From Symbiodinium natans (lineage: Eukaryota > Sar > Dinophyceae > Suessiales > Symbiodiniaceae): DNA of 64,000 nucleotides. Where the stretch lies: NCBI GenBank assembly GCA_905221605.1, contig CAJNDS010002434.1, positions 287,501 through 351,500 on the forward strand, in the 5' to 3' direction. A model generated the notes under the pieces. That model saw nothing but the letters and a program-made list of their open reading frames with translations. It was not told the DNA's origin and ran no database searches. The first letter of the stretch is position 1. Every line of letters starts with the position of its first letter. A program made the position numbers and the translations under genes. This document shows, piece after piece, positions 18,089 to 29,700 of the stretch.

Positions 18089-19002
18089 GATCCTTGCTTG
18101 GCTGATGCCTTCTCCGTAGGGGTGGTCCTCTTCGGGTTGCCTGGCTGTTGGCATGCATGGATTCTTACCTGTCACGTCTGCTGAACTTGTGTTGGGCTCA
18201 CTTTCCTCAAGGATGGTGGCCCAAGACTACCCATGGCTGACGACAAAGTCCTCACCTTAAGCTCACGAAAGCAGGGCCAAATGCCGAAGACTGCTCGTGC
18301 CTGCAACCGAGGCCCAATGGCTGCAAGTGTTTCGAATTCGCCCGGCAGAAGGGACTTCAGGCTTATATGATGAAGAGGAAGGCACGTGACTTGGTGTGCA
18401 TTTGGTGCTTCCGCTTTGGTGGGAGTGTTCTAGGGGCTGGCATAGCAGCCATAGCACCTGACACTCGTGCAATGCTCGCCACGCTTTTCAAGCACAGCTC
18501 AGGGAACAGTGGTGGAGCTCGACTTTCCGAGGTCTTCAGTGCAACTTGATGTGACGGCTTGGACGGTTCAAGTTTCAAGGACATGCTTCTAGATTCCAGA
18601 TCGAGTAAAATGAGTAAAAGTGCTGAAAGAGCCGAAGGCTGAAGGCTGAAGTCAGACCTTCAAAGAAGCATTCGCCGACATGCTGGGGTCGGGATGGCTG
18701 TTCGCCACACATGTAGCGACAATGTAACACTGTAATGACATGCAGCGGGCTTGTTTGCGCCCCCTGAAATTGCAATGCCACATGTGCCATCTCCTTCATG
18801 CGAAAGTTGATTTAGCAAATATTTTCCCGGTTCTGGAAGCACACCCTGACTTGAGCCCTCTTCTTGCGGAGACAAGGACTCCCTCATGGAGTTGCTCGAG
18901 GCATTGCTCAAGGTCGACCCGGCTGAAAGGTCGAGGCCGTGGCCTGAGAACCCTTTGCCGAAGGGTAGGAAGGTCCAAGTTTATAAAATTTCTTGGGTTT
19001 AG
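18089..19002 (+). CDS. protein kinase gene, 3' part (C-lobe exons)
   Basis: Five exons continue the kinase domain started at 6448-7890. 18089-18135 gives LADAFSVGVVLFG (helix F). 18212-18247 gives MVAQDYPWLTT. 18312-18385 gives NGCKCFEFARQKGLQAYMMK. 18503-18540 gives NSGGARLSEVFS. The last, from 18877, gives DSLMELLEALLKVDPAERS (subdomain XI with its final Arg). All junctions keep frame: introns 18136-18211, 18248-18311 and 18386-18502 start GT, 18541-18876 starts GC, and all end AG before G. The order helix F, YPW, CKCF, L-x2-LL-x2-LL-x2-DP matches the C-lobe expected after the APE exon at 7823, so I treat both parts as one gene with a roughly 10-kb intron. The last exon stays open until TAG 19000-19002, inside the first telomere-type repeat. 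Confidence 0.8.
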
Positions 19003-19032
19003 GGTTTAGGGTTTAGGGTTTAGGGTTTAGGG
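18998..19032 (+). repeat. interstitial telomere-type repeat (TTTAGGG)5
   Basis: Five perfect TTTAGGG units, the Arabidopsis-type telomere unit reported for dinoflagellates. They directly abut the end of the kinase's last exon. Confidence 0.97.
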
Positions 19033-19161
19033 ATCAGATGCTTTTGCATGTCAGGATTGGGGCCTCAACGCTACCATGGCTGGGCGAAGAATTGTGATAA
19101 AGCCGCGACCGGCAGCTCTACGGCCTTCAGGCCGCCTCTTTCTTGTTTCTTTTTGAGGGGA

Positions 19162-19189
19162 TTTAGGGTTTAGGGTTTAGGGTTTAGGA
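19162..19189 (+). repeat. interstitial telomere-type repeat, second block
   Basis: Three perfect TTTAGGG units plus a TTTAGGA, in the same orientation as the block 130 bp upstream. The sequence between the blocks is unique. Confidence 0.95.
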
Positions 19190-21124
19190 TTTTTGGGGAT
19201 CAACGGCTCCATGAGAGGATGTCTGCTCCATTGTGTTAACCTTATTGGGGCCCAGTATTTTAAGGGGATCATACATTAGGGGCCCTCTTATCATCGTAAA
19301 CCCCAGATTTTTGCCATGTGTACAAGTAGTATAAGTTAGTATAGGCTTGTTGTGTCAGGTGGGCTGCAGCGGCGCTCGCTTAGCAATGGCTGAACTGTTT
19401 GCAAACAGAAGTACAGAAGGCTGGAATTTCTATTCAGCACAGTAGCTTGGCAAAGCAGGCACTTTTGCGGATGCTGCTTGCCGGATTGCTAGATTGCTTG
19501 TCTGTGCTGACGTAATCCATGGCAAGATGCCACGTTCTTTGGCCATGCAATGACCAATGGCCCCAAAAAAGTTCCTCTCTTAAATGCATTTTCCGCCCGC
19601 GCCCATGCTAGAAATCGGTGCGGAGCCTCATTTCATTTCGCCGGGCGCACGGATGGGTTCTAAAATTGCAGGTTGCTTTTTCGGGGTCTTTCGGTATACC
19701 CCATAGTTCATAATGATCCCCCCGTGCTGCCTGAAGGCTGTAGCAAGAACAGGATTCGGGGCAGAGCGCACGCAGCGCGGCCCTCTGCAAGTGACACGTC
19801 TCGGGCCCTTCGGCTCCGGCTGTTCACAAATTCATTGTTTTGGCAAGCGGCAGTGTTGCTCCCGGACTTTTCTAAGCTCCCTTAAAGAATCGTCCTATAG
19901 CCTCTTCAGCTTGAGGTTTGCATTGAGCTTTGGTGGAGGCACTTGGTAGAAACCCAGAAGTGAGGACAATGTGATGATCTTCTGTATGCGCGATGTTTCA
20001 GAAAGGGATTTTCAAGGCTTCGGGGTGCATATCACTGAAAATGGACGTGCAACTTTGGGTGCTGGACTCCCCATGTGATCACCGGAAGGGACATTTTTGC
20101 AGGGGTTTGTGCATTCTTGGGGGAATTGGGGGGAAGCCAGCATCATGTTTGAAGTTTGGGGCGCAGCCTCGGTGCAGCCTGCTTGACTGAGTCAAGCAGT
20201 TTGGATGCTGAGCCTGAAGCTCTCAGAAGTAAAACTTTTTGAAATTTGAAAGTTGGAGAATCTGCCCCAAGGCAACGGCGACGTTTTGATCGGTTTACTT
20301 GTCATGACTTGCTATCGCGCATTCTGTTCTGATCACATGATTCACGTGTCCTGCCGCCGGGGAAAACATGAGGGATGTCCTACACCTTCGTACACACCCA
20401 GAAGCCTGGATGTCTTGAAAAAAAAGCTCACCCGCAGAGATTCCAGTGCACCTTGCATGTTCGCTAGGCTTGGCCTCACCGACCTCCCAACATCAAGAGT
20501 CGGCTCAGCAACTCATCGAAGCGTTCTGAAAAGGTCCCCTGCCCTAAACATGGCCTCTTCCCTTTCCAGTATCGAATGCTGATGTGATTCCGTGCCGTCA
20601 CTATGCGCAATTGCCAAGCAGACAATGGCAAGACTGAAATCCAGCGATGGTGCCGCTGGGACGGCATTATTTCGTGCTGGTGAATCTTCAGAACGCTATG
20701 AAATTGGTTCCTCCTCGGATGCGAACGACAGCAAAGACCGATGAACGAATGCGCAATGTCGTCTGCCATGAATCGTCGAGGTCAATTGTCGGAACGATAC
20801 GGGGTCGCCTCAAGTTCCAGATTTGTTTCGCGGTGTCAAGCCACTGGTCGCATGTAGCCTACAAGACTTCATTTCTCAAATGTTTAAAGTTTCAGATCTT
20901 TAGACTGCAGCCTTGAAGGCTGGAGGCTTTAAGTTTCAGTTCTTATAATGGGTGGGGGCCGGAATTATTCTTGATAAATCCGGGTATTGCGAACAGCTTT
21001 TGATGTTTTGATTCGGCAACGTTTCGCTCCATTCGAGCCACTTTACTAGTCGGAACTTATCATTACGAGACTCCATTTCAAGGGTTGAAGCGTATATAGC
21101 CGGGACGAACCAACAACTCCAAGA

Positions 21125-21242
21125 CTTGGAGGTTCATGGGTAGCTTCATCAGTAGCGCGATAAGCTTTGCAAGCATACTTCTACCTGTATTTAGGGGTAC
21201 TTAGAACCCTGCACTAGAATCACGCACCCATGAACCTCCAAG
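21125..21242. repeat. 17-bp inverted repeat enclosing 84 bp
   Basis: CTTGGAGGTTCATGGGT (21125-21141) is the exact reverse complement of 21226-21242. The spacing and size resemble a very small terminal-inverted-repeat (MITE-like) unit. I could not see a flanking target duplication. Confidence 0.85.
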
Positions 21243-21342
21243 CAGGGCGGAAGAGAACTTCAGGATATCTTCGAAGTCGGCGATGGCATCGTGGCCTTGA
21301 GCCCTGTCCTGGCGAGCGTGGCAGACTCCGGAGCCGCTTGAC

Positions 21343-21414
21343 GGGCCTAGGGGCCTGGGGGCCTAGGGGCCTAGGGGCCTAGGGGCCTAGGGGCCTAGGG
21401 GCCTAGGGGCCTAG
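21343..21414. repeat. 8-bp tandem repeat (GGGCCTAG)9
   Basis: Nine consecutive 8-bp units; only the second differs (GGGCCTGG). Each unit contains the palindromes GGCC and, across junctions, CCTAGG. Confidence 0.97.
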
Positions 21415-21450
21415 TCACAGTGACACGGTTTTGTCACTCTTGAGTTTCTT

Positions 21451-21492
21451 TTGTGTGTGTGTGTGTGTGTTTTTTGTTTGTGTGTGTGTGTG
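21451..21492. repeat. GT-rich microsatellite
   Basis: Alternating GT dinucleotides interrupted by one T-run (about 21470-21479), followed within 50 bp by the first SKP1-like exon. Confidence 0.85.
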
Positions 21493-21543
21493 CGTTTTGA
21501 TCACGGAATTTAGGCTGGAACAGACCCCTCTGCTGTGCTACAG

Positions 21544-23401
21544 GATGGCGACGAGATTCCGCTTCCTCTTGTTGACAGCCTCGCCCTGCGATGGGTCCTT
21601 GCGCATTGCCAAGAGTACCGCGTGCAAGGGAGGTGGGTGCTGAGCAAGAAGCAACTGGACAGCAGGTCGGTCGACGTTGGCTTTGGGTTTGCTTCTTGCC
21701 ACCTCTCATACAGTCACTCCAAGGCTTTCAAAAGGAGGGCCGAGCGATCTGGAAAAGTTGCTTTGGGCAGCGGACTTCCTTGCTTTGGACCGACTGGCCA
21801 GCCTTTGCCTGGCGAAGCTTGAGCTCAGGCTGCAACGATGCCGTCTGTCTCAGACTGCCAGTAGCACTCAGTAGCTTCAAGAGTTCCTCCAGTCGAAGTC
21901 GCACTGCTGGCCTGAGGCAGGGCTCCTGCTCCAGGACCCGATCATGGTTTCACACTGTTCCTGTGACGGCTTGTGTTGAGCATGTACTGGGTGGCACCCT
22001 GCCCTGTCAGATTCAGTGTCGCTCAGGCTCATACATTTGAGGCCTCCTGATCACGACCGCGAGCGGTGAATACGAAACTTGCGTACTGCGGCTAGGTTTT
22101 GTTCTCCATTTAAGTCGCTGACTTGAGTTTGAAGGCTTGAGGGGTTCTGGATCAGCCAGGAGCAGGGCACGAAGATCTCGCTGCGAGCTTTGTGTCGTTG
22201 CTTGGAGTTTGGGTTAAAGCTGCCAGAGCTGGCAGTGGCTGTCCTCCAAGCGGTCCAGGAACAGGCGGCTTTTGGTGACGAAACCGCCCTTTCAGCCGTC
22301 AGCCGATGCCGGGCCCACGCAGCGGCAGCGGTGAGGCTCGCGACTGTGAAGGCTCTCGAGATGCTGGCACCGAAGGGCCACGCTGTGGTCACGCAGTGCC
22401 TTCAGTCGAGATTGCAGATTGAAGCCGAGGAAGAGGTTCAGCTGGCCATACTCCTTGCTCTCGTAAAGGTTGGAGCCAAAGAATCAGCGTCATCACAGGC
22501 ATCGGCGTCACAGAACTTCGTGGACATCCACAACGTCCTGAGATTCCTGGGTCCAAATTGTTCAGCTGCGATTCGGGAAGCAGCGGCCCAGGCAGTGGGG
22601 TCCCTGGCACAGATCGGAAGTGCGCAGGCCCTTGCTGCCCTTATCGGGTCACCCCCTGTCTACCTTCGTCAAGGCATCACCGACAGCGCCCCACGTGTTC
22701 GTCGAGAATCCCTTCGGTCTCTCCAGCAGCTGGTCGGGAACTGCAAAAGCATACATGTCCTATCTGGGATTGCAGCGAGACTGCAGGACACGGATGACGG
22801 TGTGCGAAAAGAGGCCGTCAAGGCCGTGGCATTGATTTCCAGACCTGGCGATGTGATTGTGATTCGCGCTGCGCTCGCTTGCTTGGGGCCTGGCTGTCCG
22901 TGGGCTCTCAGTGTTGGCGTGCAAGCCTTGCAGCTGGTTGGACGCGGCGATGCGGCCGCAATCGCTGGTGTTCTCCAGCACATGAAGGATCCCAAGACGC
23001 GCATGCCTGCTGCACAGGCACTGCTCCAAATCTCCACTGTGCAGGAAGCACTCAGATCATGCATTTCATGTCTGGTGAGCCCGGACGTCCAGATGCGAAA
23101 TTCTGTCCCAGAGTGTTTGCTGATTCTGCTCCGTCAGTGTCTCAGCCCAGTGGGCTTTGTATCAAGCGATTTGCTTCGATACCTGTGCCACAGGGCTTTT
23201 GAGGTTCGTCGAGCCACCTTGGCTGCCTTTGGAAGTCTTCCTCTGGCCGGCAAGAAGATCCTTCCCACCGCGCTGCGCGGCATTGGCTGTCGCCTCCTGG
23301 ACCGGCACCACGCGGTGCGGGCTGCGGCCGCTGAGTTGGCCCGCACCTTCGGCCCGGAAGAGCGCCTGCGCGTCCTGTCCCCGCCCCGCGGCGCAAGTTA
23401 G
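21544..23401 (+). CDS. SKP1-like/HEAT-repeat protein (multi-exon, 5' end unresolved)
   Basis: Exon 21544 to about 21620 (after CTACAG) reads DGDEIPLPLVDSLALRWVL then HCQEYR, matching the N-terminal SKP1/BTB-type fold (DG-x-x-x-PLP-x-V...VL-x-C-x-x-H). Exon 21735 to about 21850 (after AAAAG) reads DLEKLLWAADFLALDRLASL, matching the SKP1 C-terminal helices (LILAANYL-like). A long exon to TAG 23399-23401 (open from about 22190) encodes repeated helical pairs such as VRRESLRSLQQLVGN, VRKEAVKAVALI, TRMPAAQALLQI and VRRATLAAFGSLPLAG, typical HEAT repeats. It could be an adaptor linking a SKP1-type interaction module to an alpha-solenoid. The start codon and exact introns were not found, and the SKP1 part could belong to a separate gene. 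Confidence 0.72.
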
Positions 23402-24089
23402 TCGCAAGTTGTTCTTTCAGTTCTTTCACGCCGCTGCAACTTCCACTCCGCCACTCGCGGTAACTCCTAAACCCCCAAGAGCCCCAGACTTTGGATCAAA
23501 AAACGCAAAGGCTGACAAGACATCTCGCACATCGCAAGGGTAGAAGACGCTTGGTGGTCGGCGCTTTCCGGAGGCTGGCGACCCCGTGGGACAAGCGCCC
23601 TCTGGCCGCATGCTACGGCCACGGCATTTTGAAGCAGGGGTCAAAATGGGGTCAACACATGTCAAAAAGCCTGGAGTGGGTTAGAGTTAGATGTGAGGGC
23701 CATGATGTGAGGGCCGTGTCCGTGTAGGGGAAGTGCCTCGCGAGCCACTAGCACTGCATGACAGCTTTGGACCGCTATCGAGAGATATCATGAAGCTCCT
23801 GAAGGCTTCGTCCAATGGGATGGCACGTCTCTGCTTGTAGCCGCCATAGCCGAAACCGGTGCTGTTCCATGAAGTTGCACAATGCGCACGCGATGCATGA
23901 GAACTGTTGGCGAAAAGCTCTACTTAAGCTTGTCCAGACTTGTTAGTACCTATTAGGTTGTTATTGTTTTACATGTTCGCGTCGCTTCCCAAGTGCTTGC
24001 ACTGGGATGCACTGGAAACTTTTTTCACACAGGAGGAACTCGATCAGAAGACCAATGGTGCTTAGGCTTAAACATGTCTGCTTGCGTGT

Positions 24090-25229
24090 AAGGCTACTTG
24101 GAGCTGCTCATTCCCAGCTTGAAGAGCCGCCAGGTTTCCGTTCAAAAGGCTGGCATCGAAATCGCACGGAGACTGTCGAGCGGACATGAAAGCACTGGCA
24201 TCGAAAAGGCCTTGAACCTGGTACAGGAAAAGTGTGCCAGCGCAAAGACAGGTGGCTACCTCTTGTTGGCCTCAATGCTCGGCAGATGTAGTGCTGCCCA
24301 GAATCAGGTGCCTGCGTCGCTGTTGCAATCTGCTGTGCCTGCGGTCATAGCTGGCATCCAGTCACGCGAAATTTCGCTGCGGTGCGCTGCAGCGGCATGT
24401 TCGCCTGGCCTTTCTTCAGTCGTGGCAGCATCCGCAGCTCCTTGGCTTCTTCATGGGTGCTTTGTTTGCTACACTGCAGCAAAAAAAAGTGGTGTTGCTG
24501 CTCATTGATGGTCAAGGACATGACGGCGTCTGTCGAATGGCTTGACGTGCTGGCTGCGGGTCTGGTGGACTCCAGTGACCCAAGCAGGCCGGGCTGTGCC
24601 CGAATGCCTTGCAAGGGCTCCCTGAAAAGTTGGGGTCGTTTTATGTTGTTTCAGGTTTATGCAGCTGTCGGCAGCGGCTGCGATACAGCCATTCCTGGCC
24701 CACTCGAATGCGTGTAGCCGCCTGGCCTTAGAAGCGCCTTGCCTTCAGGAGGGGGAAAGATCTCAGCTGACTGTAGGTGCTGGTGTTTGTCGCTGAACGA
24801 CGAGACTCATGCAGCATGCGACATGAAGCCGAGGTGATCATGGGTGCCATGCTGCATCGAGACTGGGAGGTACGCTGGACAGCTGTGGCGGCCCTACTAC
24901 AAGTTCCTTTGGATGGCACAACGCGCTCAGATCCAGCAAGGATGCCAGAGAGCTTGGCGTCAGAGATTCGAACGGCGATCTGCCGCCTGCAAAGCGAAAA
25001 GCAACAGGCTGTGCGGGATGTGGCAGATTATGTGCTCAGCAAGGGTCTTCACGGTGACCACCAGCTCTGCCAGCTAGCGCTGCGAACCTCGCATGCCCAG
25101 AAGAATTCCAGTTCGGGATGTGTGAGAGGGATCCATTCTGTCAAGAGAGTGAGAAGGAATCGCGTGCCAGCACAGAGATTCGCTAAGCCATTGAAGCTTG
25201 GGCCAGTGCAGCCCGTCCGTCTGGAGTGA
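24090..25229 (+). CDS. HEAT-repeat protein exons (second block)
   Basis: From about 24090 (after GTGTAAG) the frame reads LLIPSLKSRQVSVQKAGIEI, then a HEAT-like series to about 24410 (LLLASMLGRCSA, AVPAVIAGIQSREISLRCA). A final exon of 24777-25229 reads AEVIMGAMLHRDWEVRWTAV, then AVRDVADYVLSKG, a basic tail, and stops TGA 25227-25229. These continue the alpha-solenoid of the preceding block and could be the 3' part of the same gene, if a donor lies before TAG 23399, or a tandem paralogue. A possible middle exon lies near 24520-24600 (MTASVEWLDVLAAGL). 23402-24089 and 25230-26034 show no supportable coding. Confidence 0.6.
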
Positions 25230-26034
25230 GCCCTTAAAACGAGTTTGAGATCCACTACGAGCCGCTCATGCAACCATGTAAGTCGTGGGGTGCGTGAAGC
25301 CCATGGCCATGGCCAATGGATTGTGCCAACTACTTGATGCCAAGCTTGACCTCAGTGGAATCATTGGACACAGTGCGGTGCAGTGTTCTGGAGCACAGCG
25401 TGGTCAACGTATGTGAACGCACGTGAGAAAGGGATGACTGGAGCTCAGTGCTGTCATGGTGAAGAGCCGGCTGAGAGCATGCCATGACCACGCCACCAAC
25501 GAGGGGACGGTCTGTTGCGGTCTGTTGCTTCTTTGCTTTGTTTGGTGAGTGAGACTGCCACCATCAAGCTACTGCTCTACGCCTTTGCGACGGAGCGGTC
25601 TGAGTATTCTATTTTCTAAGTGTCTGAAGATGCACCGAGTGTCGATTTTTCGCAAGACAAGCGAACCGAAGCATGCACTACTCTGTGCTTGGCGCTGCCT
25701 GTTTCCAAGCCCAGTCCATTGGCAGATTGCAGTTTCCTGCGTTTCCTGCACATCCACATGATGTGTCATGTCATAGCGACCTGTGGCCTCGGCTTCAATA
25801 TGTTTCAATGATCCAAGACACAAGACTTGCACAACACCAGAGGAGCCGTAGTTAACCGAGCTGATTGAAGGCTTTTGAAGGCTTTCCAGCAGTGATTGAC
25901 ACAAGCTTCCTCCATCTGGCCTAGGACCTGCCAGCCTTGCTCTTGATAATTAGCTGACTAAGACTAATGCCCTCGGGCCGTCTGGGGACCAGATTCCGAC
26001 AAGCCTGACCGATGATGACGAGAGGCCGGAAGCC

Positions 26035-26742
26035 ATGGCGGCGCTTTCACCGCTCGCCCGTGCCGAAAACAGGCGCTTGACCAACCACGTCGATGCCCAC
26101 GGCAGAGATGGCAGTGCTGAGCAATTGTGGGGCAGTACATGTCAGCGGCTGCTGCTGCAGCTAGAGCAGTTGAAGTCGATTGCGGCTCTGCCTCTAGCAG
26201 GGGTGACAGAGCCGCGCGCAGACATATGTCAAATCCAAAGCATAATCAGCGAGATGCAGAGCGGACTGCTTCAGTCCAGGGATGCGTGCGGAGCTTCGGG
26301 GCCAATGGGGCCAATGAGGCCATCTGGATCTGGCCCTAGCCTGGCTTTGGGAAGCCATGTTTTGCAGTCCCTGGACATCGCGAAGAAGCGCTGTGAGAAC
26401 CTGAATCGTGAATTGGTTAGGCAGGCCCGAAGCCACGAGGAGCTTGTCACAGCAACGGCTGCAATCAAAGATGCAAACAAGCGGCTCTTGGAACAGACGC
26501 AGCTCCAACGGGATGAGATTGAGACCATCGCGCAGCAAGGTGTGGCAGACGAACAGCGTCTGCAAATCTCCCGCGCGAAGCATGCAAACGACTACAGCTC
26601 CTGCCAGACCGAGTCAAGCCGGCATCTTGCAGCAGCCCGCTCCATGGCCAGCCACAGACAAGCAGCTGTGAAGTTGCGGGCGGCCGACAAACTCAGGACC
26701 GCTTGCAGCATGCTTGCAGCATGCTTGCAGCAGTTTTTTTGA
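26035..26742 (+). CDS. coiled-coil protein, first exon(s)
   Basis: ATG 26035 opens 235 residues. The opening is polar, followed by helical segments (LLLQLEQLKSIAAL, ICQIQSIISEMQSGLLQ), a short Gly/Pro/Met spacer, then a long heptad-like helix (LDIAKKRCENLNRELVRQA through ANKRLLEQTQLQRDEIETIA). The frame closes soon after the helix in a low-complexity CAGCATGCTTG repeat, suggesting that the true exon ends near 26697 (before GACCGC) and is spliced on. No known family is recognised. The context is the start of a run of small coiled-coil exons extending to about 33.7 kb. Confidence 0.65.
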   Translation: MAALSPLARAENRRLTNHVDAHGRDGSAEQLWGSTCQRLLLQLEQLKSIAALPLAGVTEPRADICQIQSIISEMQSGLLQSRDACGASGPMGPMRPSGSGPSLALGSHVLQSLDIAKKRCENLNRELVRQARSHEELVTATAAIKDANKRLLEQTQLQRDEIETIAQQGVADEQRLQISRAKHANDYSSCQTESSRHLAAARSMASHRQAAVKLRAADKLRTACSMLAACLQQFF

Positions 26743-26779
26743 GTTTGCAGTGAATTTGCTAGCCTATGCTTTCCGACGC

Positions 26780-29700
26780 CGTCGTCGGGTGCCAGCTACA
26801 CTGGAGCCAGGCACTGGCGCATCTACGGGCAGATTTGCGTGCAGGAGCAGATCGTGAATGGATTCATGCGCAGCTGTATCGTTCAAGTTCTGCAGCCTGA
26901 GGAAGCAGACACTCTTCGAGCAGAGGCAGGCGCCACAATGCTGCGCAGTTGCCGCGCCATTCGACAAAGCTGAATCGGTGTCAGGCGGTGACGCTCAGGC
27001 CATGGCAAGTTTGTGCTGCCTTGTGTCCACGGGCCGTCGCTCAGCGGGGTGGCTCTGATTCATCCGTCGAATCGTGCGAGCTATGAGCTCACAGGTTTCA
27101 AAGTACCTTCAAAGTACCCAGGCCTAGACCTAGAACGCTGTGGCGGTGCGTGCAGCCAGCATCCCACTGAGCAGTAGGTGGTGGGAGGTTGTGGCATGGC
27201 GTCGAAGGAGGGGGGGGGGTTCATCGCAATTCCTTTCTACGCCCAACTCGAGTGCTGGAGACACCCCAGGCTCGAGCACTGGATTCGATTACAGGATCCT
27301 GTCGTGATTTTGTTGTCACAGATCACTGCCTTCAGGAGTGATGCACAGGCTCTCCATGCTGAGGTGCAGGCAATGATAGCGGCATGCGCCATGCACGCAT
27401 GTGCAATCCATGGACAGTGCAATTGCCTGAAAGTTCAGGCCCTGTTGGCTACCGCGCGGGACCGCATGATTTCCCACGGTGGCTGTGCGGAGGAGTGCGG
27501 TTTACAACCCGTGGACATGGATGGAGCAGTGGCATCTTACTTGTCTTACCTTTGAGCTTGCCATCCTGTAGGCTTCTGCTCGTCGTGCCAAAGCAAATGT
27601 GGCCGCTCGGCATGCTCGTGAGGATGTGAGGAATGTGACTCAGGATGATTTCAGGCGGCACAGAGCATGTACAGAGCTGTTACCCATCAGGCGGTGCAGG
27701 CCCTGGCAGATACCTTGAAGAGATGGCCTCAGAGTTTGTTTGTTCACCCTCGTAGTCTGATTCCAAAAAGCACTGCTGAAATGAGGCGAGAGAAGGAGAG
27801 CCGCACTTTCGAGAATGCCACCGCAAGCCACAGGCTAAAATTCGCACTGTACAAGTAGATGAGACAGCAGGGCGGACAACTTCTCGCCAGTTCGTTCCCG
27901 TTGTCAAGTGCGAAGCGCTTTTTTTGAGCTTCGGACAGGCAAGGGCGCATGTCTTCCGAGATTGGTGATCTCCAGGCCAGACTCAGGGAGGGCCGACAGA
28001 GCCCAAGGAAGATCAGCACGCATCAGTGCCTTTTGCATGAAGCGCACGACCCGCGAGGGGCGTTTGGGCCGTGATCTTAGCCAGTCGCTGGGCCGAAACG
28101 GAGGAGTCTGCTTGCAGTGAGCCGAAGCCTGCAAAGTGAGATGTCATCCAAACCAATTCGTGTGGAAAATTGCGCTTCAGCATGCTTCAGCTGATTTTTT
28201 GGAAGATGTTGGAAGGCTTGTCTCACAATCCCAGGCCAGGGCAGCACTCGGCTTTTGGGTGCAGCTCTGCGCATGAACTCACGACAGGCCTTGGAGCGAA
28301 CAATGGTGGCGGACAAACAGGCGTTCTTTGGGCGAGCGCTTCAGATTTCTGATGGTGTCGATTCCAGCCTCTGCAGAACCTGTGGCAGGCTTGGACCGAG
28401 GAGATGGAGATGCTGAAGAGGAAAGCTGTGCCGTGCGAGACCCACCAATTGTGAGAACACTGATCTGCTTCCCCCGCAGGAGGCACGAGGAAGACTCCAA
28501 CGTGCATGCTAGAGGCAAAGAGGCACGCTGAAGTACTCCTAGTTTGAGGATCTTGCACGAGTTGGTTCTGGCTGCTTGAAATGTTAGGACCTGGCTGCAC
28601 TTCTTGACAGGCAGGTGCCCAGCCTAAATTTGAGGATTTTGGGGGGTCTTCCTGATGCGCAGCGTGCACAAACGCCCCGTCGAGACTAGTGAGGCTCAGC
28701 TTCAGCTGCAACTTCTTGAAGTAGAGCAAGAGATGCTGGCAAAGCAGAAGGACCGCCTGTTCAACTCTGCAGAATACTTTGCACCTCCAGGTTGGGGAGC
28801 ACTAACGGAAGTCTAGCTGTGGGGCCTGATCTGCACTTGGGCGTTTCGCCAGGATGGACCAGCCTTTTTTTGGCCAGGAGGAGGTTCAGCTCAGAGGCGC
28901 CGCCCAGCAGACGGACGCAGCGCTAACGGCTGCAACGACTTGACCGGTTCCCGGCTTTTCATGGCTTTTTCATGGCTTCTCTCAGTCTCAGCATGGGTCG
29001 AACTTGTATTGCCTTCGAGGCGGGCGGCACCTACAGCAGCAAATCGAAGAGCAGTCAGAGGCGTGCCCTGGACGGTAGACCGACTTGCAACCGCTTTCCG
29101 AGCAAGTAAGCATACTTTTGGGCACAGGCCCTTCAGCATCGAAACGAGGCACTTGCACGTGCCGTGTCATGTTGCAGCATGTCGTATGATGTCATGTTCC
29201 GTGCTTCGGGAGATGGAGCCACTCAAGTGCTAGTAAGCGCTAGTGAGTCCAGAGGCAGAGCTCACGAGTTGTCAAGAAGGCTTGGACCGCCTAGCAGCGG
29301 GCTTAGCAACGCTTTCTGCATTTCTCTGAGCACTATCTTAGAAGCTTAGACCGTCCCAGTGATGCCAAGCTGGAACTCAAGGCCAGCAAGGAGGTAGCGC
29401 TTCTGGAAGGGCAGGCGGTCAATCAGATGTCTGTGCTAGCAGGGGGCTTGTGCGGGGGCGGCAACGCCACCACAATGTCCATGAAGAGTCGTTGGTTAGG
29501 GTAGGCCGGTACAGTCGTTTACACTGATGCCTTTGCTGGCTTGCTGCCAGCGCTTGAGAACATGCAGTAGAATCATGGTCGACACCTCTTGGGGGGTTGC
29601 AGGTGCTAACAAGGCTCTCTTGTGATTTTGATGGTCGGGTCATGTCACAAAACAAATCACAGTATTTCGCCGATTTTGCGGCTGCTAACCTGAACTGCTG

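Larger units (their letters stand above)
19190..21543. other. 2.3-kb stretch without a supportable gene
   Basis: No exon with a recognisable motif was found on either strand. ORFs are short and scattered. The stretch holds an inverted repeat (21125-21242), an 8-bp tandem repeat (21343-21414) and a GT-rich tract (21451-21492). It presumably contains the 3' flank of the kinase gene and the 5' flank of the SKP1/HEAT gene. Confidence 0.4.
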
